Assembly (NCBI GenBank): GCA_039111475.1
Contig: JBCCIP010000006.1
Location: 94,743-158,742, forward strand
DNA length: 64,000 nucleotides
Direction of reading: 5' to 3'
DNA from: JAUIET01 sp039111475
GTDB taxonomy: Bacteria; Pseudomonadota; Gammaproteobacteria; Pseudomonadales; JAUIET01
Below, one piece after another: positions 7,439-16,037 of the stretch; position 1 is the first letter of the stretch; each line of letters starts with the position of its first letter. The translations under genes were made by a program, and so were the position numbers. Under the pieces are notes generated by a model, which saw only the letters and a list, made by a program, of their open reading frames with translations, was not told the origin of the DNA and made no database searches.

Positions 7439-9370
7439 CTAGTCCGGCAAGCGAAACGCCATAAGATAATCGCCGGAAGGCAAAGGTGAAGTGAAATGCC
7501 CACCTGCGGCTATCACTACGTATTGTTGGCCTTTGTATTGATAACTCATAGGAACCGCATTGCCTGTTGTTGGCAAATTGGTCTTCCATAACTCATCACC
7601 ATTTTCAATATTGAAGGCTCGCAGGTAGGCATCACTAGTGGCCGCAATGAATATCAGACCAGAGGCAGTGACCATCGGGCCGCCCATCTCCATCCCACCT
7701 TTTATAAAGTGGTAGAAAGGCCAAGGCACCATTTTTTTTAGTGTACCCAATGGCACACTCCACAGTATCTCTCCTGTCTCTAGATCGGTTGCGTCAAGGG
7801 TCGCCCAGGGCGGTGCCGAGCAAGGAATACCCAGCTTGGACGTTAACACATCCATGATCACACAGTAGGGGGAATCACGCTGCGGAAAAGGCAAATTGTC
7901 AGGACATTCGGCACGCTGTGCAAGGCGCACGTGCATAGGAATACGCTTGGTGTTAGTAATCATAATCTTGCGGTCAGGATCAACAGCCGGTGCTCCCCAG
8001 TTATGACCACCAAGGTTGGAAGGATACAGCACAATACCTTGCTCAGAGGGTGGTGTGTAAATTGCGTGGCCGCTTACTGACTCAATCATCTTGCGGCATT
8101 GGCCTCTCCCCAAAAATGTTAGACCCCATGCGTCGTCTGGCATCAGGCCCAATGGGTGTAATGGTTCCGGCTTCACCGGAAACGGCTGAGTCGGACTTAG
8201 ATACTCCCCCGCCACTGCGCCTACTTGAGGCACTGCTCGCTCTTCTACAGGGTGCAGAGGTTCACCGGTCTCTCTATCCAACACGAAGGTCATTCCCATC
8301 TTCGTAACCTGCACTACTGCTGGGCGGGTCTTGCCATCAATGGTGAGTTCGGAGAAGGTGGGCTGGGCCGGCACATCGAAATCCCAGATGTCATGGTGCA
8401 CTGTCTGATAGTGCCAAGCCACTTCGCCTGTGTTCGCCTTCAGAGCCACCACTGAGCTGGAGTAGTAATCTTGGTGCCCATCCCTGTCGCCGCCGTAGTA
8501 GTCGGGCGAAGAATTCCCAGTAGGCACAATCACTAATCCCAGCTCTTCGTCTACCGAGATTGTTGACCAGACGTTGGTTGTTCCCGGGGTGAAATTTCCT
8601 TGCCCATCTTTTTGAGGCTGATCGGGGTGTACCGGATTCCAGCCCCAAACGAATTCGCCTGTGCGCACGTTGTAGGCGCGTACAACTCCCGAGGGCACGT
8701 CGTTGTGATTGCTGTCTAGAACAAATGCACCGGTAATGACCAGGTCGCCCGAAATGGCTGGGGCACTGGTAATGCTGTACTCGCCGCTCTCGTGCTCGGT
8801 CAGTCCATCGTTGAGATTGATCTCTCCATTCTCGCCAAAATCGGCGCAGGGCTTTCCGGTTGCACCGTCCAGGGCGATAAGCCTGGCGTCCAAGGTGCCG
8901 GTAATAATACGGTGCGTACAAGATTTCTGCGCAGGCTTGGGGTCGATCCAGCTGCTCACACCGCGGCAATTAGTGATGGTCTCGTTTTCCATATTGACAC
9001 CGGGGTCGAAAACCCAGCGTTGTTCCCCGCTGGCCGGGTCAAGCGCGAATACACGGTTGAAAGACGTGCAGTAGTAAAGCGTATCTTGCACAACGATGGG
9101 TGTGACCATAAACGACGTGGGACGATTGGAGACATCATCCATCGTGACTTCCTCAGTCAGGCTTTGCTTCCCTGCTCGGTAGTCTCCTGAACGGTGTACC
9201 CAGGCTTGCTTCAGTCGCGAGACGTTGTCAGCGTTAATCTGGGTTATAGGTGCATAGTGTCCACCGCCGGGCGCACCACCATAGGCCGGCCATTCGATCG
9301 TCTCTGCAGCCGAGGCAAAACGGCCGGCAAGCAGGGTGGTGGTAAGTAGCGTCAGAAAAAGTTTGTACAT
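7439..9370 (-). CDS. PQQ-dependent dehydrogenase (quinoprotein)
   Basis: A periplasmic quinoprotein beta-propeller of the alcohol/glucose/quinate dehydrogenase superfamily. The chosen start (MYKLFLTLLTTTLL) gives a standard signal peptide cut after FASAA; the longer frame from 9409 would bury it and overlap the TetR gene. Propeller repeats are visible (FALDPASGEQRWVFDP, IALDGATGKPCADFG, VALKANTGEVAWHYQ, LDRETGEPLHPVEE). It lacks the N-terminal membrane domain of Gcd and has no CxxCH, so electrons go to an external acceptor. It lies just downstream of a TetR gene in the same direction. Confidence 0.85.
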   Translation of the reverse strand: MYKLFLTLLTTTLLAGRFASAAETIEWPAYGGAPGGGHYAPITQINADNVSRLKQAWVHRSGDYRAGKQSLTEEVTMDDVSNRPTSFMVTPIVVQDTLYYCTSFNRVFALDPASGEQRWVFDPGVNMENETITNCRGVSSWIDPKPAQKSCTHRIITGTLDARLIALDGATGKPCADFGENGEINLNDGLTEHESGEYSITSAPAISGDLVITGAFVLDSNHNDVPSGVVRAYNVRTGEFVWGWNPVHPDQPQKDGQGNFTPGTTNVWSTISVDEELGLVIVPTGNSSPDYYGGDRDGHQDYYSSSVVALKANTGEVAWHYQTVHHDIWDFDVPAQPTFSELTIDGKTRPAVVQVTKMGMTFVLDRETGEPLHPVEERAVPQVGAVAGEYLSPTQPFPVKPEPLHPLGLMPDDAWGLTFLGRGQCRKMIESVSGHAIYTPPSEQGIVLYPSNLGGHNWGAPAVDPDRKIMITNTKRIPMHVRLAQRAECPDNLPFPQRDSPYCVIMDVLTSKLGIPCSAPPWATLDATDLETGEILWSVPLGTLKKMVPWPFYHFIKGGMEMGGPMVTASGLIFIAATSDAYLRAFNIENGDELWKTNLPTTGNAVPMSYQYKGQQYVVIAAGGHFTSPLPSGDYLMAFRLPD

Positions 9371-9401
9371 GAAAACTACCGAAGAGTTCGAAAAAGGTTT
9401 T

Positions 9402-10088
9402 TCATTCATTCGTCATGGCGTCAATGACGGCACAGAGTCGCTGGTGAAATTGCGGAGTTGAATCAGCCGCGTAGGTGAGACACATACCGGTTAAAACCTG
9501 AGAACGGTAACGATCCAGATCAATGTAGCCGCCCACCCAATCTTGTCGGGCGAGGCGCTGGCAGCCGAAAAGTTGTTTGGCCAGTGTGTTGCTGTCTACC
9601 CTGCCCTGCAGAAAGCCGTTCTCTTTAGCGTCAGCACACAGCTTCTCCGCAATGCTCAACGACTTATTGTAAATGCCCGAAGGCAGGTCGTGCTCAAACA
9701 AGCCGGTGCGCTCACCCGCAACAAACGCGGCTCTGTAGAAAGCCTCATCTTCGCGATACAAACCGAGCAAACTGTCAACAAAGGCGTGAATGGCTTCGAT
9801 TGGATCTGCAATGTCGGGGCTGGACAAAGCACGCTCCACTCTCACTACTAGCTCAGTGCACAGCTCACGAAATATGTCGTGCTTCTTACCAAATAAATTA
9901 TGAATGGTAGGAACGGTCACACCGGATGCCTGGGCCAAGCCTTTCAGCGTGAAGGCCTCTAAGCCTTGACTCGAAATCTGCTCTCGGGCAACACCCAAAA
10001 TGCGCTGTCGGCGGAGTTCCTTATTGATTTGCCGGGTATCATTTCCGCGTGCATGACTGGTTTTGCTCATAGATAATCCTGGGTACAT
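9402..10088 (-). CDS. TetR-family transcriptional regulator
   Basis: A 228-residue TetR protein; a start at 10070 (MSKTSHARG) is equally possible. The HTH is GLAQASGVTVPTIHNLFGKKHDIF at about residues 50-73. The ligand domain is not assigned. It is divergent from the PhyH gene and precedes the PQQ dehydrogenase in its own direction. A long A+T-rich palindrome in the 86-base divergent region overlaps the apparent PhyH promoter, so it probably represses PhyH and the TPP-lyase, and perhaps the dehydrogenase. Confidence 0.85.
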   Translation of the reverse strand: MYPGLSMSKTSHARGNDTRQINKELRRQRILGVAREQISSQGLEAFTLKGLAQASGVTVPTIHNLFGKKHDIFRELCTELVVRVERALSSPDIADPIEAIHAFVDSLLGLYREDEAFYRAAFVAGERTGLFEHDLPSGIYNKSLSIAEKLCADAKENGFLQGRVDSNTLAKQLFGCQRLARQDWVGGYIDLDRYRSQVLTGMCLTYAADSTPQFHQRLCAVIDAMTNE

Positions 10089-10109
10089 CGCATTTTTTCA
10101 CAGTTTTTA

Positions 10110-10144
10110 TTGACAATATAATTTTACTATGTATAAAATTATAT
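10110..10144 (+). promoter_or_regulatory. Sigma-70 promoter overlapped by an 11-bp palindrome
   Basis: TTGACA at 10110-10115 and TATAAA at 10132-10137, 16 bases apart, form a near-consensus promoter reading toward PhyH. A perfect inverted repeat with arms ATATAATTTTA (10116-10126) and TAAAATTATAT (10134-10144) and a 7-base centre fills the spacer and covers the -10. A TetR dimer bound here would block RNA polymerase. Confidence 0.65.
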
Positions 10145-10174
10145 CTCCAATATATTCTGCAAGAGGAATACAGT

Positions 10175-11347
10175 ATGCACGCTAACATCCGGAAATCAAT
10201 TGATGCCTGCGCGGCGCACTATGGTGAGCAATCGGAGGCCATGAAAAATTACCTCATAGACGGCGAAAGGCAGGCACTCCAGATGAGCAACCGGGGCCCC
10301 ATTCGGTTCACTTCTGACGACCAACTCTGTGAAGATATATTGGAAGCGTACTCTGAATATGGCTTTTACGTTTTTGAAGGCGTACTTGGCAACGATGAAT
10401 TGAAAGACATCACGGAAGATCTAGAAGACCTGCAAGCACGTTTCCCGTTAGAACCTGGCGGAGCGTTGAGTAAAGACGGTAAACCTGCGCTTGGGGCCGA
10501 TTGCAAAGCACTCAATTTGCTCTGGTCAAAACCACTGGGCGACCCGCTGGGCGGCACCGACCTCGCCAATGGCCGTCATCAAGTTAAATTGATCGAGCCA
10601 GAAGCCGATGAAACTGCGCCGGAACAGTCGCCGTTTGTGTTACTTGGCTCACTGCAATTTTCAGAAGCCTGTCTGCGTGTGTATGGTCACCCGCAATTGT
10701 TGCGCGTTGCCGAGGCGGTGAATGGCCACGATTTTGCTCCGTTCAACGAAGCGCTGTTTATCAAAGAACCCGGTATAGGTGCAGCGGTATCGTGGCATCA
10801 GGACGGTGATACCCACTGGAACAGCGAACACTTCGACGAAGGCATTCATGGCTTTAACTTTATGGCTCAGGCCTACGGCAGTACAGCGGTAAATGGAGTC
10901 TGGGTTCTGCCCGGCAGCCACAAACTGGGACGAATCAACATCAAGACCTTGGTTGAGGAAGCGGGAAGCGAGCGCATAGAAGGTGCTGTGCCCATCATCT
11001 GTAACGCAGGCGATGTAGTGATTTGCAATCGTCAAATTGTGCACGGCTCATTTCCAAATTCCGGATTTGAGCGTCGAGTGACCGTCAATTTTGGTTTTCA
11101 TCGGCGCAGCTCAGTACTTGGAGTAATGGGTGCTGGCATACACAGCGAGGCAGAGGTTTACGACGCAGATCTAATCGAGCAGCGTTCGCGTGTCATTGGT
11201 TATGCGATAGAGGCTCGCAAACAGCGTTTCCCGAAAGAGGAAAGTTTTCAGTACCAACCCTTCGTTGAATCTGGTAAGTCTTTCGCCTGGAACGAACACG
11301 CCAAACAAGACCTAAAAGACTATAACCTGCAAGATCTCAGTATTTAG
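10175..11347 (+). CDS. Phytanoyl-CoA dioxygenase (PhyH) family oxygenase
   Basis: A non-haem Fe(II)/2-oxoglutarate oxygenase, 390 residues. The iron-binding facial triad is visible as HQD in VSWHQDGDTHW and the distal His in NRQIVHGSFP, with the 2-oxoglutarate-binding Arg shortly after in FERRVTVNFGFH. The family hydroxylates aliphatic carbons, including the alpha carbon of acyl-CoAs. An AGAGGA ribosome binding site precedes the ATG. It is the first gene after a strong promoter and is followed 56 bases later by a TPP-dependent lyase-like gene, an arrangement suggestive of hydroxylation then C-C cleavage. Substrate is not determinable here. Confidence 0.85.
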   Translation: MHANIRKSIDACAAHYGEQSEAMKNYLIDGERQALQMSNRGPIRFTSDDQLCEDILEAYSEYGFYVFEGVLGNDELKDITEDLEDLQARFPLEPGGALSKDGKPALGADCKALNLLWSKPLGDPLGGTDLANGRHQVKLIEPEADETAPEQSPFVLLGSLQFSEACLRVYGHPQLLRVAEAVNGHDFAPFNEALFIKEPGIGAAVSWHQDGDTHWNSEHFDEGIHGFNFMAQAYGSTAVNGVWVLPGSHKLGRINIKTLVEEAGSERIEGAVPIICNAGDVVICNRQIVHGSFPNSGFERRVTVNFGFHRRSSVLGVMGAGIHSEAEVYDADLIEQRSRVIGYAIEARKQRFPKEESFQYQPFVESGKSFAWNEHAKQDLKDYNLQDLSI

Positions 11348-11403
11348 CGCGATAAGGTGCAGCGACAATACAACATGAAACAATCTATAGAGGTATATTC
11401 GAA

Positions 11404-12966
11404 ATGAATGGCGCAGAGAGCTTGCTTACAACGTTAACAAACTCCGGTGTGGACGTGTGCTTCACCAACCCTGGCACGTCAGAGATGCACTTTGTGGCTG
11501 CGTTAGACGAAGTTGACGGCATGCGCTGCGTGCTGTGCCTGTTCGAAGGGGTGGTGAGTGGAGCCGCTGATGGCTACGCGCGTATGGCGGGCAAACCCGC
11601 TTCCACGCTATTACATCTTGGCCCTGGATTCGGCAACGCATTGGCGAACGTGCACAATGCCAAGAAAGGCCATGTGCCAATGGTGAATATTGTCGGCGAC
11701 CACGCCACCTATCATCTGGAATATGACGCACCACTCACATCAGATATCGAAGGCATTGCCGGTCCGGTTTCACATTGGGTACATACGTCAACCAGCCCAT
11801 CAAACATTGCCCGCGATGCGCAAGAAGCGGTGAAGCAAGCAGGTTCAGACCGCATCGCAACCCTGATGTTGCCCGCCGATGTCTCATGGGGCGACAACCC
11901 TAATGGCGCGGAAGGCCTGGCGGAGATCACGAAGCCTGCACAGGTATCAACAGAACGGCTGGATGAAGCGGTAAAGCGCCTTCAATCTGGCGGCAATTGC
12001 ATGATATTAGTCGGTGGGCCAGAGGTTGGTAAGGAATGCGGATTGATGGCCAGTCGTGCTGCCAAAGCCTGCGGAGCCAGAATAAGCACTGATGTGTTTC
12101 CAACACGACAAGCCAGAGGCGCAGGTGCCGCTGCGATCGATCGCTTACCGTATCTGGCCGAAGCAGCCATTGACAGCCTTAAAGACCTGGATCATCTGAT
12201 CCTAATTGGTGCAAAAGCGCCGGTGTCTTTCTTCGCTTATCCTGATCTACCCAGCGCAATTGCACCAGAGCGCTGCCAGCAATATACGCTGGCCACGCCA
12301 AACGAAGACATCCACCAGGTATTGGAGCAGCTGCTCGTAAGACTAGGTGCTGATGATGTTGAGCCGGAAACGCACGCACTGCATATTTGCGATCAACCCA
12401 GCGGCGCCCTGGACGCGAACACCGCGGCCATGAGCATTGCACACTTCATGCCCGAAAACGCCGTGATCGTTGACGAAGCGATCACATCCGGAATCGCTCT
12501 CGCCCCCCTCACTGCCACCGCCAGGCCCCACGACTGGCTAAACCAGACTGGTGGAAGCATCGGTTGGGGGTTGCCTGCCGCCGTGGGCGCGGCCATAGCC
12601 TGCCCTGAGCGTAAGGTTATTTGCCTGGAAGGTGACGGCAGCGCCATGTACACCATTCAGGCGCTTTGGACCATGGCCAGGGAGCAGTTGGACGTGACAG
12701 TGGTGATTTTCAATAACCGCAAATACAGCATTCTTGAATTGGAGTTTGCCCGTACGGGCGCTAGAGGCGGCACGCCGGGCCCGAATGCGGCCAGCACTTT
12801 GGCGATCGGTAATCCCGACATGGATTTCGTGTCCATGGCGCAAGGCATGGGTGTGCAGGCCTCTTGCGCCAACACTGCGGAACAATTCAACGTCCAGTTT
12901 GAAGCGGCAATGAATAGTCGTGGGCCTCATTTGATTGACGCTATAGTGCCATCCTTGTCAGGCTGA
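11404..12966 (+). CDS. TPP-dependent enzyme, acetolactate synthase-like
   Basis: A thiamine-diphosphate enzyme of 520 residues with the three-domain fold of acetolactate synthase, benzoylformate decarboxylase and 2-hydroxyacyl-CoA lyase. The cofactor-activating Glu lies in CLFEGVVSGAADGYARM near residue 48, and the TPP/Mg motif begins GDGSAMYTIQAL and ends in FNNRKY. It is shorter than true IlvB and no small regulatory subunit gene is adjacent, so branched-chain biosynthesis is unlikely. Placement behind PhyH suggests it cleaves a 2-hydroxylated product. AGAGG precedes the start. Confidence 0.82.
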   Translation: MNGAESLLTTLTNSGVDVCFTNPGTSEMHFVAALDEVDGMRCVLCLFEGVVSGAADGYARMAGKPASTLLHLGPGFGNALANVHNAKKGHVPMVNIVGDHATYHLEYDAPLTSDIEGIAGPVSHWVHTSTSPSNIARDAQEAVKQAGSDRIATLMLPADVSWGDNPNGAEGLAEITKPAQVSTERLDEAVKRLQSGGNCMILVGGPEVGKECGLMASRAAKACGARISTDVFPTRQARGAGAAAIDRLPYLAEAAIDSLKDLDHLILIGAKAPVSFFAYPDLPSAIAPERCQQYTLATPNEDIHQVLEQLLVRLGADDVEPETHALHICDQPSGALDANTAAMSIAHFMPENAVIVDEAITSGIALAPLTATARPHDWLNQTGGSIGWGLPAAVGAAIACPERKVICLEGDGSAMYTIQALWTMAREQLDVTVVIFNNRKYSILELEFARTGARGGTPGPNAASTLAIGNPDMDFVSMAQGMGVQASCANTAEQFNVQFEAAMNSRGPHLIDAIVPSLSG

Positions 12967-13002
12967 TAGAGTAATGGTGAGTAACAGAATGAGAAACAGA
13001 TA

Positions 13003-13374
13003 ATGACACCTTACGAAATGCTCGACCTCGCTCAAAGTAGCTATTCGACGTCGGCAGCCTATGTATCGATTTATATTGCGCTTCTAAGTGCCTATCTTGT
13101 CGCCGCGTATATTGTCGGTGACCGACTAAGTAAAGCTCAATTTCTGCTAGCCAATAGCCTTTACCTGGTAATACAAACACTCACTATTCTTACTATCTAT
13201 AATTTCAATAACACCGCAAGAAATTGGGTTAACCTTGGTCGGGCAGAGATGCTTGGTACTCGCGAGAATGCGAATGTTACCTACATACCAGAAATGGTAA
13301 CGCTAGTACTCATAGTTACTATGCTACTCAGCGTATGGTTTATGTGGAACTCCAGTAACCAAGAGACAGGATAG
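13003..13374 (+). CDS. Small membrane protein, unknown
   Basis: A 123-residue protein with three hydrophobic segments (about 20-38, 45-65 and 97-115). I do not recognise a family. It starts 36 bases after the TPP enzyme and ends 11 bases before a GFA gene, all on the plus strand, so it may be the third gene of the PhyH operon or the start of a small unit with the GFA gene. Its composition looks like a genuine inner-membrane protein. Confidence 0.65.
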   Translation: MTPYEMLDLAQSSYSTSAAYVSIYIALLSAYLVAAYIVGDRLSKAQFLLANSLYLVIQTLTILTIYNFNNTARNWVNLGRAEMLGTRENANVTYIPEMVTLVLIVTMLLSVWFMWNSSNQETG

Positions 13375-13385
13375 GGCGAGGATAT

Positions 13386-13784
13386 ATGATTAGAGGCTGT
13401 TGTCTTTGCAAACACGTAATATACGAATATTCAGGATCAATTGAAGAAGTTGTAATTTGTCATTGTGATCAGTGCAAGCAGGCACAGGGTACTCCGTTTG
13501 CAACGAATGCTCCGATCGACACAACGATGTTCAAGTTTCTGAAAGGGGAAGAAATGCTCACGACGTATTTTTCCTCGCCTAATAAAAAGCGTGTATTTTG
13601 TGCTTCCTGCGGCAGCCCAATCTACAGCCAGCGTACTGACTTACCTGAGAAAATACGGTTACGGCTAGGCACCGTCACAGAAGGTGATATTCCAACGCCC
13701 AATTATCAAATTTATTGTACGTCGAAATCAAATTGGTTTGAGTTGGATGACGAAAAACCTAAGTACGACAATAATAGAGGATAA
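13386..13784 (+). CDS. GFA/CENP-V family zinc protein
   Basis: A 132-residue member of the GFA family (named after S-(hydroxymethyl)glutathione synthase). Zinc-binding cysteines are visible: GCCLC at residues 4-8, CHCDQCK near 27-33 and FCASCGSPIYS near 75-85. Many members have no proven enzymatic activity, so a role in formaldehyde handling is only possible. A GCGAGGA ribosome binding site precedes the ATG. It is the first of six intact GFA genes in the window. Confidence 0.85.
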   Translation: MIRGCCLCKHVIYEYSGSIEEVVICHCDQCKQAQGTPFATNAPIDTTMFKFLKGEEMLTTYFSSPNKKRVFCASCGSPIYSQRTDLPEKIRLRLGTVTEGDIPTPNYQIYCTSKSNWFELDDEKPKYDNNRG

Positions 13785-13918
13785 AAAACCGGCATTGATT
13801 CAAGTTATACTTGATAGCCTGGTTGAGGCTACATCCATTATTTGATCGTTAGTAGAAGTGATTTTCTTTCTGGTGTCTATCTGATCTTGCCACAAAACAG
13901 TCCGCCCTTTGGCAGGAA

Positions 13919-14335
13919 TTAGACTTCGAACTGAGACAGGTATTTTTCGAACTGCGTCTTGCAGACGAAAGTCAGCCAAATAGAGCTGAACGGTGTGATC
14001 GTTACCATCGCGATCACGCCTAGCACCATCCATTGCGTAGAGACTTGAACCTCAGGCTGTGCACCACCGTACAGCAGAAGTGCAATAGATGTTGCAGCGA
14101 ACAGTAGCGACAAAAATGTCAGTGACAAGTGCGCCATACCATAATGGGCTAATATCATATGACCGCGAATAAAGTTCACGTCATTTCTGTCCAGCTGTGG
14201 CACCTTGTCTTTAAATTTCGTGAACAAGCTGAGCAATTCTCTACGCCGCTCTGGTTCTATGGAAAATATAAACGTCATTGCATTAAGCGCAAAAACGATC
14301 TCAAGCGCGCTATTGAAGTTGGCAATTGGATTCAT
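13919..14335 (-). CDS. Small membrane protein, unknown
   Basis: A 138-residue protein with hydrophobic stretches near residues 8-26, 66-90 and 103-125 and a charged loop between the first and second. No family recognised. It is the last gene of a minus-strand group (MBL-fold lipoprotein, unknown 113-residue protein, this gene), 33 bases after the preceding gene, which suggests co-transcription. Confidence 0.6.
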   Translation of the reverse strand: MNPIANFNSALEIVFALNAMTFIFSIEPERRRELLSLFTKFKDKVPQLDRNDVNFIRGHMILAHYGMAHLSLTFLSLLFAATSIALLLYGGAQPEVQVSTQWMVLGVIAMVTITPFSSIWLTFVCKTQFEKYLSQFEV

Positions 14336-14368
14336 TGTTACGTACCGCTAGTTGCAAACTTTCAACAA

Positions 14369-14710
14369 TTACACCTCAAACTCACGGCCGCGGTAGGTGA
14401 GCTTCTTTTTGGTGGTGGATGTTTTTACTGGAGAAGGTGCATCAGACGCTTCTTCGCTGACCAAAGCACGGCCGCGATACACCTTGTTAAGCAGGGTATC
14501 TTTGCTCTCTGTTGGGACAAGGTCTTGCTCAGCGAGTTCAAAGAAACGCTCTATAAGCGATTTCATTTCCTCGATTTCATAGGCGCCATACAGGTCGCGT
14601 AAAATTTCTAACAACGCCGGGTCAGATAGCTTTAGGTCTGTGCCCGCAGAATTCGGCACCAACTTGCCAATACGCCGCACTGTATGAATCATTTCGCGAT
14701 TGAATTGCAA
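14369..14710 (-). CDS. Small soluble protein, unknown
   Basis: A 113-residue, charged, mostly helical protein without signal peptide or membrane segment. The last 35 residues (SDAPSPVKTSTTKKKLTYRG) look like a flexible basic tail. No family recognised. It sits between the MBL-fold lipoprotein gene and the small membrane-protein gene in one direction; the 33-base gap downstream suggests an operon. Confidence 0.6.
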   Translation of the reverse strand: MQFNREMIHTVRRIGKLVPNSAGTDLKLSDPALLEILRDLYGAYEIEEMKSLIERFFELAEQDLVPTESKDTLLNKVYRGRALVSEEASDAPSPVKTSTTKKKLTYRGREFEV

Positions 14711-14808
14711 CGGCTCACTCCGTGAACGACAAGTCGTATGTCTGATTGTACGTCAGTGTATTGACGAATTTCCACGCAATATCAGAATTTATGCGGTCGA
14801 AGCCAGCC

Positions 14809-15879
14809 TCACTTCTGAGTAGCGGGAACAGTCCGCGCCGAAAAAGGCCAGTCGAAACGCTGTCCAGGTGCGGGCACCAGAAACTGGTGCTCTGATAAGC
14901 CAGCTTCACGCAATGCGTCGGCCAAATCACTAATCGGCTGGTCGCGCTGCTCGTACGTAAGTTGGAAAGTACCAAAGTGCATGCCTATGCTTTTTTCAGC
15001 GCGCAAATCAAGGTGCGCCTGCACAGCTTCTCTTGGGTTTACATGCACATCTTTCATAAACCAGCGTGGCTCGTAAGCGCCAATGGGCAGCAGCGCCAGG
15101 TTGACAGGACCGTGTTTGTCGCCAGTAGCTTTAAAGTGGGCGTCGTAGCCCGTGTCTCCAGCGAAATAAAGCGTGCTCTGCGGCGCTTTAATAACGAATG
15201 CACCCCACAGCGTCTTCATCTGATCGGTTAAGCCGCGGCCGGAGCGGTGCCTTGTTTCACTGAATACAAACTCCACGTTGGCAACCGTATGACTTTGCTC
15301 CCAATCCAAATCAATAGCGTTTGGCAAACCCAAGCGATCAAAGTAGGCAGCATTGCCCAGCCCGGCCAAAATTAGCGGTGGGCCAGAGTCCCGCCGGGCA
15401 ATAGTTTGCAGGGTGTCGGAATCCAGATGATCGTAGTGATTGTGGCTGATAAGAATGACGTCTATAGGCGGCAAATCCGTCAATTCAACAGCCGGCGCAT
15501 GAACTCTTTTTGGCCCCGCCCAGCTAAAAGGGCTGGCACGTTTCGACCATATTGGGTCTGTCAGTATATTGAGCCCATTAACCTGTATCAGAAACGTTGC
15601 ATGATTGATAAACGTAACGACCGGTCCTTCGGCTACGCGGTGCTCCTGGATCCTGGACTGTTGAATAGACAGCCAGTCTGGCCAGCGTTCGCTTTCTGTC
15701 AACATGCCCCAACCAAGGCGAGAGAGTTCGATAATACCTTTGTTCATAGGCGTGCTGTTTCGAAATTGCCCATCGATGAAGTGGTTTGACGTCTCTCCTT
15801 TGTAGATTGGCGCGCTGGTACAGCTGGCTATCAGAAAGCCGGCCAGAATAATCAGGCAGAAACCACGAATCCAATTCAT
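14809..15879 (-). CDS. MBL-fold lipoprotein, NAPE-PLD/UlaG-like
   Basis: A metallo-beta-lactamase-fold hydrolase of 356 residues, exported as a lipoprotein: the signal ends in the lipobox IASC. Metal ligands appear as HNHYDH (HxHxDH), the Asp of YFAGDTGYDAHF and the His of IGMHFGTFQLTYE. This pattern fits the branch containing NAPE-hydrolysing phospholipase D and bacterial L-ascorbate lactonase-like proteins rather than true beta-lactamases. It may act on phospholipid-derived substrates at the envelope, but substrate is not fixed by sequence. First gene of a three-gene minus-strand group. Confidence 0.82.
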   Translation of the reverse strand: MNWIRGFCLIILAGFLIASCTSAPIYKGETSNHFIDGQFRNSTPMNKGIIELSRLGWGMLTESERWPDWLSIQQSRIQEHRVAEGPVVTFINHATFLIQVNGLNILTDPIWSKRASPFSWAGPKRVHAPAVELTDLPPIDVILISHNHYDHLDSDTLQTIARRDSGPPLILAGLGNAAYFDRLGLPNAIDLDWEQSHTVANVEFVFSETRHRSGRGLTDQMKTLWGAFVIKAPQSTLYFAGDTGYDAHFKATGDKHGPVNLALLPIGAYEPRWFMKDVHVNPREAVQAHLDLRAEKSIGMHFGTFQLTYEQRDQPISDLADALREAGLSEHQFLVPAPGQRFDWPFSARTVPATQK

Positions 15880-16037
15880 ATCTGGTATACGGCGTGCTTG
15901 GCGGAGTGGTTCAGTTACTGGTCAGTCTATGATAACCAGGTCCGGCCCTATAAGCTGCGTTGAACACGGAACCAAGGGTGATGTGTAATGTCTTCTATGG
16001 GACTTAACCCGATTTAGATCTTCGCAAAAGGAATGTC

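Noticed and set aside
11404..12966. TPP enzyme as IlvB acetolactate synthase
   Set aside because: Shorter than IlvB, without a neighbouring small subunit, and located behind PhyH.
14809..15879. MBL-fold lipoprotein as a beta-lactamase
   Set aside because: HxHxDH pattern and long length match NAPE-PLD/UlaG-like enzymes, not class B lactamases.
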